IMG/VR virus record: IMGVR_UViG_3300022602_004807
Span: 1-64,000 of that record
Source of the DNA: a virus
Direction: 5' to 3' (one strand)
Length of the DNA stretch: 64,000 bases
This document shows positions 56,528-63,956 of the stretch, one piece after another. The translations under genes and the position numbers were made by a program. Position 1 is the stretch's first letter; the number at the start of each line of letters is the position of its first letter. Below the pieces are notes generated by a model that was not told where the DNA came from, did no database searches, and was given only the letters and a program-made list of their open reading frames with translations.

Positions 56528-57429
56528 TGGCTGACCTTGCAAAAATTGAAGACAAAATTGATCGCGCTGTAACGTCTCTGACACCTATCCGTCGCGCTTC
56601 GAATGGGCGCAGCGTAATCCAGTTCTCGTCCTTGGGCGAGGTAATGGAATTTGCAAAGGTGATGTCGACAGCGCGCGGCATGGTGCCAAACCATCTGATT
56701 GGCAACCCCGGCGCTTGCGTCGGCATCGTGCTGCAGTCCATGGAATGGGGGTTTTCCCCCTATCAGGTGGCGCAGAAGTCATACATCGCGAAGGAGGGCC
56801 AGCCGCTCGCCTACGAGTCGCAAATGATCCACGCGGTCATAGAGAAAAACGCGCCGCTCAAAAGCCGATTGAAGCATCGTTTTGACGGCAAGGGTGATAG
56901 TCTGACCTGCACGGTTTGGGGTCATCTGGAGGGCGAGGCCGAGCCGTTCTACTGGACGTCGCAGCCGCTCAGCAAGCTCCTGCCGCGGAAAAACGATAAG
57001 GGCGATTACAAGGGCTCGCCGCTGTGGAACACGAAGCCGGATCTGCAGCTCTACTACAATACAAGCCGAGATTGGGCGCGCGTATTTTGTCCCGATGTGA
57101 TCATGGGAGCCTACACCGCCGACGAGCTTCTGCAGTATGAACCGGAGTCTCGCCCAAAGGTCGTCAACCCATTTGACGACGATGCGCCGGTGTTTGAGCA
57201 GGAGGCCAAGGAGTCCACCCAGCAGGACCAGCAGCTCACCCTGCCCGACTACTCCACCCTGAACGCGACGGACTTCCTCGCGCGCTTGGATGCGGATCTG
57301 GCCGGGGCGACGGCAGTCGAGCGCCAGACACTGGTGGAAGCCGCCCAGCGCCGGGCTGCGAGTCTGGAGGAGCGCGATAGCGAGGCCTTCAAGCTGATCG
57401 TCTCCGACTATGTGGAGCAGAAGCCGTGA
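56524..57429 (+). CDS. recT: RecT-family single-strand annealing protein
   Basis: 301 aa. RecT signatures: SSLGEVMEFAKVMSTARGMVPNHLIGNPGACVGIVLQSMEWGFSPYQVAQKSYI and AYESQMIHAVI, later TVWGHLEG and YYNTSRDWARVFCPDVIMGAYTADEL. The C-terminal 80 residues are variable. Pairs complementary strands made by the exonuclease. Start overlaps the endonuclease stop. Confidence 0.85.
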   Translation: MMADLAKIEDKIDRAVTSLTPIRRASNGRSVIQFSSLGEVMEFAKVMSTARGMVPNHLIGNPGACVGIVLQSMEWGFSPYQVAQKSYIAKEGQPLAYESQMIHAVIEKNAPLKSRLKHRFDGKGDSLTCTVWGHLEGEAEPFYWTSQPLSKLLPRKNDKGDYKGSPLWNTKPDLQLYYNTSRDWARVFCPDVIMGAYTADELLQYEPESRPKVVNPFDDDAPVFEQEAKESTQQDQQLTLPDYSTLNATDFLARLDADLAGATAVERQTLVEAAQRRAASLEERDSEAFKLIVSDYVEQKP

Positions 57430-57983
57430 TCTTCTGCTTCGACACCGAGACCACCGGCTTTGTCGACAAGCGCAATGGCGAGACGCCTCGCATCGTGCGC
57501 ATCGCTGGAGCCCTCTACGATGGCGAGACTGAGGTCTCGATCATCGACGCGGTGATCCGCCCCGAGGACTTCGTGATTCCGGATGCAGCTGCGGCCGTGC
57601 ATGGGATCACGCAGAAGAAAGCCGCCCGCATGGGTGTGCCGCTCAAGTCGGTCCTGTCGGTGTTCATCCACATGGCCGCAGCGGCCCAGAAGATCATCGC
57701 CTACGGGCTCGAGGAGTTCGACGTCCCGGTGATCTGCGGGGAGTTGAAGCGCATCAAGGTCGACCGGCCTTTTCCGCGTGTGGGAATCGAGAAGGCCTGC
57801 GTGATGAAGCTCTGCGCTGAGGTCTGCAAGATGCCCGGCAAGGACGGTGGCTACAAGTGGCCGAAGCTCACTGAGGCTGCCGACATCATGCTGGCCCAGC
57901 AGATCAAGGCGCACGATTGCGTCACCGACATGCGGACCACCTATGCGCTTTACCGCCGGCTGCAGCAGATGGAGGTGGTGTGA
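57426..57983 (+). CDS. DnaQ-like 3'-5' exonuclease
   Basis: 185 aa from GTG at 57426 (GTGA overlap). ExoI motif FDTETTG at residues 5-11; later AAAVHGIT; YGLEEFDVPVICGEL holds ExoII-like residues, and HDCVTDMRTTYALY gives ExoIII. May proofread or trim DNA during replication or recombination. Confidence 0.8.
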   Translation: MIFCFDTETTGFVDKRNGETPRIVRIAGALYDGETEVSIIDAVIRPEDFVIPDAAAAVHGITQKKAARMGVPLKSVLSVFIHMAAAAQKIIAYGLEEFDVPVICGELKRIKVDRPFPRVGIEKACVMKLCAEVCKMPGKDGGYKWPKLTEAADIMLAQQIKAHDCVTDMRTTYALYRRLQQMEVV

Positions 57984-58378
57984 TGTCGCGCGTCCCGCCC
58001 CAGCCGCTCCAGCCGGTCGTCAAGCGCAGCCCCAAGGACAAGTCTCCCGCGCACCTGCGGTTCATCCGCCATTTGCCCTGTGTCGCCTGTCGGAGGCGCC
58101 CTGTCGAGGCAGCTCATGTGCGCATGAACGCGCCGGATCTGGGGAAGTTTCAGACCTATGCGCAGAAGCCCGCGGACTGCTGGACAGTGCCGCTCTGCTC
58201 TGCCTGCCATCGCGAAACCGACGAGGCCCAGCATGTCGTCGGTGAACTCAAGTTCTGGAAGTGGCTGAACATCGACCCGCTCGATCTGGCAGCCGCACTC
58301 TGGAACGTCTCGGGCAACCTCTGGAAGGCCGAGACGATCGTCAGTGAAGCGTCGAGGTTGTACCCATGGAAGCGTTGA
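57983..58378 (+). CDS. HNH-like zinc protein (Ref/DUF968-type)
   Basis: 131 aa from ATG at 57983. CVACRRRPVEAAHVRM, then VPLCSACHRETDEAQH, matching the zinc and HNH layout of phage DUF968/Ref-like proteins. Ref relatives are RecA-dependent nucleases, and the position in a recombination operon is consistent. Ends 12 bases inside the next gene. Confidence 0.65.
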   Translation: MSRVPPQPLQPVVKRSPKDKSPAHLRFIRHLPCVACRRRPVEAAHVRMNAPDLGKFQTYAQKPADCWTVPLCSACHRETDEAQHVVGELKFWKWLNIDPLDLAAALWNVSGNLWKAETIVSEASRLYPWKR

Positions 58379-58815
58379 GCACCCCTCCTCCCGCATCGCG
58401 GAGGATTATCGAGTCTGTGTCCCAGCTGACTGGCTGGACACCAGAGCAGTTGCGTCGGCCAAGTTTGAACCGGCGGCTGCGATTGGCTCGCTACTACGCC
58501 CACTGGCGGCTTCGCCAGGAGCTGAAATGCAACAGCTATCCGGCCATCGCGCGGATCATGGGGGACGCAGACCATACGGTCGCCCTGCGGTCTGTTCGAC
58601 GGGCTGAAAAGCTCCGCGCTGAAACCAAAGACCTCGCTGCCTACATCCGCCAGCACGCCAGAAAAAAAGGGGCCCAAAATGCGTGCAGTACAGATCTACA
58701 CCATCAGGATTCGCAGGGCCAAGACACTCCTGCGCGCTGGCCACATCCAAGCAGCCTCCAACGAATTGTTTCAGGCCGCGAGCATCATGGAGAAGTTCGG
58801 GCATCCGGAGGCTGA
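58366..58815 (+). CDS. DnaA domain IV-like helix-turn-helix protein
   Basis: 149 aa. Residues 12-90 resemble the DNA-box-binding domain of DnaA (VSQLTGWTPEQLRRPS, ARYYAHWRLRQEL, SYPAIARIMGDADHTVALRSVRRAE, the last close to the DHTTV signature). There is no AAA+ ATPase. The C-terminal 45 residues overlap the next gene out of frame and look non-native. It may bind origin boxes or regulate host DnaA. Confidence 0.65.
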   Translation: MEALSTPPPASRRIIESVSQLTGWTPEQLRRPSLNRRLRLARYYAHWRLRQELKCNSYPAIARIMGDADHTVALRSVRRAEKLRAETKDLAAYIRQHARKKGAQNACSTDLHHQDSQGQDTPARWPHPSSLQRIVSGREHHGEVRASGG

Positions 58816-58885
58816 AAACATCCTCGCCATCGCGGCACAGCTCGAACCCTTCCTCAACACCCAGACGTCTGGAGGAGCAAAATGA
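58679..58885 (+). CDS. Small helical protein
   Basis: 68 aa; AAAGGGG lies before the ATG. Helical repeat-like pattern (RAKTLLRAGHIQAASNELFQAASIMEKFGHPEAENILAIAAQLE). It overlaps the preceding gene by 137 bases in another frame, an unusually long overlap. Ends with ATGA overlap. Function unknown. Confidence 0.6.
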   Translation: MRAVQIYTIRIRRAKTLLRAGHIQAASNELFQAASIMEKFGHPEAENILAIAAQLEPFLNTQTSGGAK

Positions 58886-59127
58886 CGGACTGCCTGCACT
58901 GCGCGCTTCGGGACGCCGTTTATGACCACTTCTCGGTGACCAAGGAAATCGACCTTGATGAGGTGACTCAAGCAGCAGCGCAGCTTGTCTGTGAAATCGC
59001 GGGCATGGTTCGCAGTCCTGAAGCAAACCGGCGGGCCATGCGCGTCATGCAGTTGTGCATGGAAGGCTACTTCAAATCGGCTGAAACCGGCGAAATGGTT
59101 TCCGTCGAGATCCCACTCGAAAATTAA
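58882..59127 (+). CDS. Small hypothetical protein
   Basis: 81 aa with N-terminal CLHCALRDAVYDHFSV and a helical centre (DEVTQAAAQLVCEIAGMV). The start overlaps the previous stop (ATGA). Function unknown. Confidence 0.55.
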   Translation: MTDCLHCALRDAVYDHFSVTKEIDLDEVTQAAAQLVCEIAGMVRSPEANRRAMRVMQLCMEGYFKSAETGEMVSVEIPLEN

Positions 59128-59137
59128 GGAGCGCAAA

Positions 59138-59473
59138 ATGACCGACCAGCAGAACACCACCGATCAGCAGAACAACCAGCAGCCCGCTCAAAAGCCCGCC
59201 GAAGAGCGTCGGCTTGGGTTCGTGCGTGATGCCCTGGCCATGCGCGCGGTGATGTTGATCATGCACCAGCAGGGCCGCGAGTTCCCGACCGACGCGGACA
59301 TGATGGTCTTTTCGAACATCCGGCAGAACATGGAGTTTCTCTACGCCGCCGGGAAAGACCTGACCGTCAGCCAGCGCCTGCCCGACCACGAGGCCGAGAC
59401 TCTTGATGGCAAGAAGGTCCCTGAAGCCGAGAAGATTGCCGACGCACTTGAGGGGATCAAGGCGGCGGCCTGA
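59138..59473 (+). CDS. Hypothetical protein with Gln-rich N-terminus
   Basis: 111 aa from ATG at 59138 with AAGGAGCG upstream. The first 25 residues are Gln/Asn/Pro-rich and probably disordered, then a helical domain (ALAMRAVMLIMHQQGREFPTDADMM). No family recognised. Followed by a 60-base gap. Confidence 0.55.
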   Translation: MTDQQNTTDQQNNQQPAQKPAEERRLGFVRDALAMRAVMLIMHQQGREFPTDADMMVFSNIRQNMEFLYAAGKDLTVSQRLPDHEAETLDGKKVPEAEKIADALEGIKAAA

Positions 59474-59533
59474 CGGTCAGGCCGGCCACCTCAAGGGGTG
59501 GCCCACCGGATCGCATAGGTAAGGAAGTCAATC

Positions 59534-59872
59534 ATGAACATCGAAGTCGCACACACCTCAGAAACCCAGACCGCAGAGCAGCAGAAGCCCGCCCGCCGGC
59601 ACCTGACCCGGCGCGAGGAATACGACATCACCGGCCTGCTCGAAGCCAAGATCCTGTTCGACGAGGAAGGCAGGGCCACAGCCTACAAACCCGGCTACAG
59701 CGACTTGCAGATCGCGATTGAGAGCAAGATTCCCGACATCAGGGAGAGCCACGTCTATCGGCTGCGCCTGGACGTGTTCGGCCACTTCCCCGCCCCACCC
59801 AAGTCCGACACCGTCGAGGGCCGGCTGGCGGCTTTGGAGGCCCGTGTGGCTGTGCTGGAGCGGCGGGAATGA
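59534..59872 (+). CDS. Hypothetical protein, C-terminal coiled coil
   Basis: 112 aa. Middle RREEYDITGLLEAKILFDEEGRATAYKPGYSDLQIAIESKIPDIRESHVYRLRLDVFG region may be winged-helix-like; the C-terminal 20 residues (GRLAALEARVAVLERRE) form a coiled coil. Overlaps the next start (ATGA). Function unknown; a DNA-binding accessory role is possible. Confidence 0.55.
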   Translation: MNIEVAHTSETQTAEQQKPARRHLTRREEYDITGLLEAKILFDEEGRATAYKPGYSDLQIAIESKIPDIRESHVYRLRLDVFGHFPAPPKSDTVEGRLAALEARVAVLERRE

Positions 59873-60069
59873 GCCCGTTCACCTATGCCGATCTGGCCCG
59901 CTGCGCTCAACGCGAAGTGGGCCAGCGCAAGAAGGTCTATCCGCGCCTGATCGCCGGGCAGCGGATGACCCAGCAGATGGCTGATCGAGAGACGGCCATG
60001 ATGGAAGAGATCGCGCGTCGGCTGAAGGAAATGGCTGACGTCGAGGACAAGGCCGGGAGACTCCTGTGA
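59869..60069 (+). CDS. Small helical protein
   Basis: 66 aa, helical (YADLARCAQREVGQRKKVYPRLIAGQRMTQQMADRETAMMEEIARRL). Similar small proteins occur next to J-domain proteins in phages. Coupled to both neighbours. Function unknown. Confidence 0.6.
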   Translation: MSPFTYADLARCAQREVGQRKKVYPRLIAGQRMTQQMADRETAMMEEIARRLKEMADVEDKAGRLL

Positions 60070-60689
60070 CTGCGCACCCCTACCCTCTCGCCTGGCCGCA
60101 CGGGCGCCCACGACGCGCCCCGAACCAGCGCAAGAACGGGCAGTTCTATGCAAGCGACCGTAGCGGCGACTATCCGCGCAAGAGAGACCTGACGGTGGCC
60201 GATGCGCTTGTGCGTGTGGAAGACAGCTTGCAGCGGATTGGCGCGCGGTGGGTGGTTATCAGCACGAATATAGAGCCGCGCCTCGACGGCCGTCCGCGCT
60301 CCGGCACGGTGCAGCCGAGCGACCCTGCCGTGGCCATCTACTTCGATTTGAAGGGCAAGCAGCACTGCCTGCCCTGCGACACCTACAAGACCGTGCAGGA
60401 CAACCTTGCTGCAGTTGCAGCACACATCGAGGCCACACGCGCCATTGAGCGTCATGGGGTGGCGTCAGTTTCCGAGATGTTCAGCGGATTCGCAGCCCTG
60501 CCCCCACCAGAGAAGCCGCCGATGAAGTGGTGGGAGGTCCTTGGTGTTCCGGCCAATGCGCCCGCGTGGATGATCGAGGCGGCCTACAAGCATGAGGCAA
60601 AACTGCGCCATCCGGATGCAGGCGGATCCGCAGAAGCCATGGCCGAGCTCAACGCGGCTCGAGATGCCGCAAACAAGGAGCGCGCGTGA
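60066..60689 (+). CDS. Phage J-domain protein
   Basis: 207 aa from GTG at 60066 (GTGA overlap). Residues 1-150 form an unrelated N-terminal region with NQRKNGQFYASDRSGDYPRKRDLTVADALVRV and a Cys pair (CLPC). The last 54 residues are a J-domain (KWWEVLGVPANAPAWMIEAAYKHEAKLRHPDAGG, with HPD). It should stimulate host DnaK, perhaps in replication complex remodelling as in phage lambda. Confidence 0.75.
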   Translation: MTAHPYPLAWPHGRPRRAPNQRKNGQFYASDRSGDYPRKRDLTVADALVRVEDSLQRIGARWVVISTNIEPRLDGRPRSGTVQPSDPAVAIYFDLKGKQHCLPCDTYKTVQDNLAAVAAHIEATRAIERHGVASVSEMFSGFAALPPPEKPPMKWWEVLGVPANAPAWMIEAAYKHEAKLRHPDAGGSAEAMAELNAARDAANKERA

Positions 60690-60859
60690 TGGCCAAGAAG
60701 GAATTTGTCGACCCGTTCCCGAACCTCCCGCGCGGCGGGAACCTGATGCGGCGGGCCGAGCAAGCTCCCGCGCAGGAGCGGATCGAGAAGGCCAAGGCTG
60801 CCCTGGCCGCGCCGAAGCCGAAGAAGGCGAAGCGGTCGAAGGAGAAGGTCGATGACTGA
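60689..60859 (+). CDS. Small basic protein
   Basis: 56 aa from ATG at 60689, overlapping the previous stop. Lys/Ala/Arg-rich C-terminus (KAKAALAAPKPKKAKRSKEK) could bind nucleic acid. Overlaps the next gene by eight bases. Its tight placement in the operon supports it as a real gene. Confidence 0.5.
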   Translation: MAKKEFVDPFPNLPRGGNLMRRAEQAPAQERIEKAKAALAAPKPKKAKRSKEKVDD

Positions 60860-61166
60860 GCGGACAACCGAGCAGATGGTGGTGCAGGCGAAGTTCCTCG
60901 CACTTCTGCCTGAGAGCGCTCATGCCGAATATGCGCAGGCCATCCAGAAGTTTGGGGCCGAGGCAGCCGAGCGCCTTGCACGGCAGGAGCGCCGCATCTC
61001 CGAGCTTCTCCAGTCGAACAACGAGCTGCTGGAGCGGGCACGATCTGCTGAGCGTCAGGGTGAGACAGTCACACTGATCAACAGAGGGCTGATCCGGTTG
61101 ATCAAGCAGATCGCGGTCAATCTCGAAACCACCAGTTCACCAAGCCACGAAGGAGCACACCCATGA
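60852..61166 (+). CDS. Coiled-coil hypothetical protein
   Basis: 104 aa, long helix (AEYAQAIQKFGAEAAERLARQERRISELLQSNNELLERARSAERQG) with heptads. A leader-box core GCCACGAAGGAG (61144-61155) lies in its 3' end and serves the next gene. Function unknown. Confidence 0.55.
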   Translation: MTERTTEQMVVQAKFLALLPESAHAEYAQAIQKFGAEAAERLARQERRISELLQSNNELLERARSAERQGETVTLINRGLIRLIKQIAVNLETTSSPSHEGAHP

Positions 61167-61603
61167 ATTACTCGACAGCCATCTTCCTTGTCCGCCGCGA
61201 TGTGCGTGCGGTCCTGTGCATCTATGAGCCCGACACGGACGCGAAGAAGTCGCAGCGGTATCTATTCAAGACCATGGACCCGACGATCAAGGTCGACGAC
61301 CTGGTCATGGTCCCCAGCGACGCCAAGTTCGGCTTTAGCGTGAACAAGGTCGTCGAGGTCGACGTGCCCGTGGACTTCGAGAGCAGCACCCAGATCAAGT
61401 GGATCGCCGGGCGCTTCGACAAGTCCGCCTATGATGCCGTCACTTCGACCGAGGCCAACGTGATCAGCACGATCCGGTCGGCGCAGGAGCGCAAGAAGCG
61501 CGAGGAGCTGGCCGAGGCCCTGCTCAAGGACAACCCTGAGCTGGACTCGTTCAAGACCATGCAGATCACCGGCACCGTGATTGACGCGGCGTCCACCACC
61601 TGA
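61163..61603 (+). CDS. Hypothetical protein
   Basis: 146 aa, eight bases after the GCCACGAAGGAG box and overlapping the previous stop (ATGA). N-terminal strand-rich half (AIFLVRRDVRAVLCIYEPD, TIKVDDLVMVPSDAKFGFSVNKVVEVDVPVDFES) and helical C-terminal part. Phage-conserved but of unknown function. Confidence 0.6.
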   Translation: MNYSTAIFLVRRDVRAVLCIYEPDTDAKKSQRYLFKTMDPTIKVDDLVMVPSDAKFGFSVNKVVEVDVPVDFESSTQIKWIAGRFDKSAYDAVTSTEANVISTIRSAQERKKREELAEALLKDNPELDSFKTMQITGTVIDAASTT

Positions 61604-61658
61604 GTTTCACGAACCGAGTTCCGGGGCCCACCTCCACGTCCCTCCCCCCGGAGCTGCG

Positions 61659-61767
61659 GCATGAAAACCCTTCGGTTTTCATGCTTTCTGTAAGATCTGA
61701 CGATCTTCCAGAAACCCTGAAAACGCCCCAGCCTGGAGGGATGGAAAGGCCGGACGGCTGGGGCGTT
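61659..61767. terminator. Hairpin cluster in the 61604-61794 gap
   Basis: First hairpin: GCATGAAAACC (61659-61669)/GGTTTTCATGC (61674-61684), loop CTTC, followed by TTTCTG; terminator-like. Second: AACGCCCCAGCC (61722-61733)/GGCTGGGGCGTT (61756-61767), exact 12-base stem, 22-base loop, no T-run. The second core matches the hairpin at 46822. No gene is supported in this 191-base gap. Confidence 0.55.
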
Positions 61768-61794
61768 GACGGGTCTTCTATCGAAAGCAGCACC

Positions 61795-61953
61795 ATGGCG
61801 TCTTGCATCAGATGCGGGAAAGCAAAGCTGAAAAGCGACCGGCATGGACGTCGGAAATGCAAGCGCTGTGGGGTCATGCCCAGCGCCAAGTTTATGGATC
61901 GAGGCGGCAACCCGCAGCCGCCACCCATCACATGCGAGGAGGTTGCAGCATGA
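61795..61953 (+). CDS. Small zinc-ribbon protein
   Basis: 52 aa from ATG at 61795. Two CxxC pairs spaced by 15 residues (CIRCGKAKLKSDRHGRRKCKRC) are typical of a zinc ribbon. A Pro-rich C-terminus follows. Overlaps the next start by four bases. Possibly nucleic-acid binding. Confidence 0.6.
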   Translation: MASCIRCGKAKLKSDRHGRRKCKRCGVMPSAKFMDRGGNPQPPPITCEEVAA

Positions 61954-62225
61954 ACAGCAAAATGCCGATGAAGAAGATCGTGCCATCAGCGAAGCACGAA
62001 GCTGTCCGCGATGCCGTTCTCGCCCTGATCCGCGAGAAGATGGCCGATGCGCCTGCGGTCGAGATTCTCGCGATCCTGTCCTACACGGTCGGCCAGCTCA
62101 TTGCCCTGCAGGACCAGCGGAAGATGACGGCGGACATGGCCATGCAGCTGGTCATCACCAACATCGAGGCAGGCAACCTATCCGTCCTTGAAGGACTAGC
62201 GAAAGAGTCGGGAGGATCAGCATGA
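61950..62225 (+). CDS. Small helical protein
   Basis: 91 aa from ATG at 61950 with GAGGAGG upstream. Helical (AVRDAVLALIREKMADAPAVEILAILSYTVGQLIALQDQRKMT). Coupled to both neighbours. Function unknown. Confidence 0.6.
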   Translation: MNSKMPMKKIVPSAKHEAVRDAVLALIREKMADAPAVEILAILSYTVGQLIALQDQRKMTADMAMQLVITNIEAGNLSVLEGLAKESGGSA

Positions 62226-62536
62226 CCCGCACCATCACCGACCTCCTCGCGCTGCGGGAGGGGATTACGCGACAGGAAACCTTTACAGAGGATTATCCGA
62301 AAATCATTAGCTGGTCGTACAAATCGGCAGATGAACAGCCGTACATTGACTGTGTCGCCGCCCTCCCAGAGCTTTTCGACGCGATGGAGAGGATGAGGGA
62401 TGCGCTGAAGCCATTCGCGGATTTCAACACAGAAGATTTTCCAGACAGTATGCGAGCATTTGAAGATGACCCAACTTTAACAATGGGTCATTTCCGACGA
62501 GCCCGCGCAGCACTAGCGAATAGGAGTGAGGGATGA
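62222..62536 (+). CDS. Small hypothetical protein
   Basis: 104 aa. Contains CVAALPELFDAMERMRDALKPFADF, found in many small phage proteins (ead/Ea22-neighbour type). Lower GC than its neighbours. ATGA overlap at both ends. Function unknown. Confidence 0.6.
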   Translation: MTRTITDLLALREGITRQETFTEDYPKIISWSYKSADEQPYIDCVAALPELFDAMERMRDALKPFADFNTEDFPDSMRAFEDDPTLTMGHFRRARAALANRSEG

Positions 62537-63951
62537 GTGATCTGGTAATTCGACTCCGTTCTACAGGATGTCCGTTAGATGATGATGCTGCCGACCGCAT
62601 TGAAGAGTTGGAAAATGCACTAAAACGCCATATTGAAGAATACATTCCACATATGATGGAACAAGATGACAAGATTAAATCTGCCGAAGCCCGCGTGAAG
62701 GAGTTGGAGGCTGTAGTGCGCGGGATTCACGGCCTTGCTGCCGCCCAAGATGAAGGGCATGTCGGCCATTCGATCTTCGGCACCATTGTGAGCATTTGCG
62801 AGGCCGCCCTCGCCAGCGGGGAGGGGAAGGGAGCTGAACAGAAAATTTCAGCACAAGACAAGCGTCCAACCGTGCAGCTGTCCGCCGATCAGGTCACTGC
62901 CGCCGTGAAGGTTCTGAGGCAGTCTATGGCTTGCCGGAGCGACATTCATCCTCGCACACAAGACGACCTGATCGAACGCTTCCGTGAGGCGGCTGTTGAG
63001 CTAGTAGCGCTCCCCGCGCTGACGGAACGGAACATCTCGGCACTCAGTTGGCAGCCAATGGATACCGCCCCGCTCGACGGGACGGACATTCTCATACTTA
63101 TCCCGCAAAACGAAAAAACCCATCTTGAGCGGGCTCGCGTACAGATTGCACGTTGGCGCAAAGGTTACGGCTTTAGGCACACCAACGGTTATCGCTGGAC
63201 AAGTTACCCATCTGAGTTTGACAGCGAAGACCTGCTCGGGTGGCAACCGTTGCCTTCTATAGATGCGTCAGTACCAGAACACGCCGCCCTCGCCAGCGGG
63301 GAGGGGAAGCAATTTGCAGAAAATGCAAAGTGCTCTGCACCCGAAACGACTGACGAGCCGTTGTCAGAACGAGCCATGCCGAAACCGACTGTCCTCACTG
63401 CTGCGCGTGTCAAAGAATGGGCGGATGAGCCCGCTGTCAAAGCAGCCGTGAAGCTTCCGAACACAGCGCCAGTGCCGTCAGAAAACATGCCGTCACCCGA
63501 TACTTGCCTAACGCAGCACCACATAACGACGGATGAACTTGCCGCGATCAATAAGCACTGGCAGCAGCGCGCCATCGACGCCGAGGAAATGCTGCGAGAG
63601 GTCGAGACTGGCCTTGCCTACGAGGTTGGCGAGACGGGTTGCACCTTCCCCAGGGTCGGGACGAAGAAGCTCCTAGATCGCGTTCGCGCAGTGCTTAAGG
63701 GCGCAGTGCCGGCACAAAAAATACTAGACCCCTCTGTGGTGAGCTGGGCCTTCGAGCGATGGAACGCGGAAGTAGCCAATCGCCCGCTACAGAACATCCA
63801 CCGCCGCACTTTGGACGATACTTGGCGTCAGGTCATGCGCCGCTTCGGCGGCGACCCCGTAGCCTTGTGCGGCCCCGCGCATGATGACCTTTTGGCATCG
63901 CCCCTAGTGTCAGAACAGATCATGCCGTCACCGCAAAATGGGGAGGGCTGA
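62533..63951 (+). CDS. Mosaic ead/Ea22-like protein with DUF551-like segments
   Basis: 472 aa. Residues 1-95: coiled coil of ead type (LVIRLRSTGCPLDDDAADRIEELENAL). Residues 170-240 have a DUF551-like pattern (WQPMDTAPLDGTDILI to GWQPLP). ALASGEGK occurs at two places, encoded by identical 27-base repeats, each following a similar linker. The gene looks assembled from exchangeable segments; function unknown. Confidence 0.6.
   Translation: MSDLVIRLRSTGCPLDDDAADRIEELENALKRHIEEYIPHMMEQDDKIKSAEARVKELEAVVRGIHGLAAAQDEGHVGHSIFGTIVSICEAALASGEGKGAEQKISAQDKRPTVQLSADQVTAAVKVLRQSMACRSDIHPRTQDDLIERFREAAVELVALPALTERNISALSWQPMDTAPLDGTDILILIPQNEKTHLERARVQIARWRKGYGFRHTNGYRWTSYPSEFDSEDLLGWQPLPSIDASVPEHAALASGEGKQFAENAKCSAPETTDEPLSERAMPKPTVLTAARVKEWADEPAVKAAVKLPNTAPVPSENMPSPDTCLTQHHITTDELAAINKHWQQRAIDAEEMLREVETGLAYEVGETGCTFPRVGTKKLLDRVRAVLKGAVPAQKILDPSVVSWAFERWNAEVANRPLQNIHRRTLDDTWRQVMRRFGGDPVALCGPAHDDLLASPLVSEQIMPSPQNGEG
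62803..63309 (+). repeat. Exact 27-base direct repeat pair inside one gene
   Basis: Copies at 62803-62829 and 63283-63309 are identical over 27 bases and 480 bases apart, hence in the same reading frame. Both encode the linker around ALASGEGK. They are potential sites for homologous exchange or deletion within the gene. Confidence 0.85.
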
Positions 63952-63956
63952 CGCCC

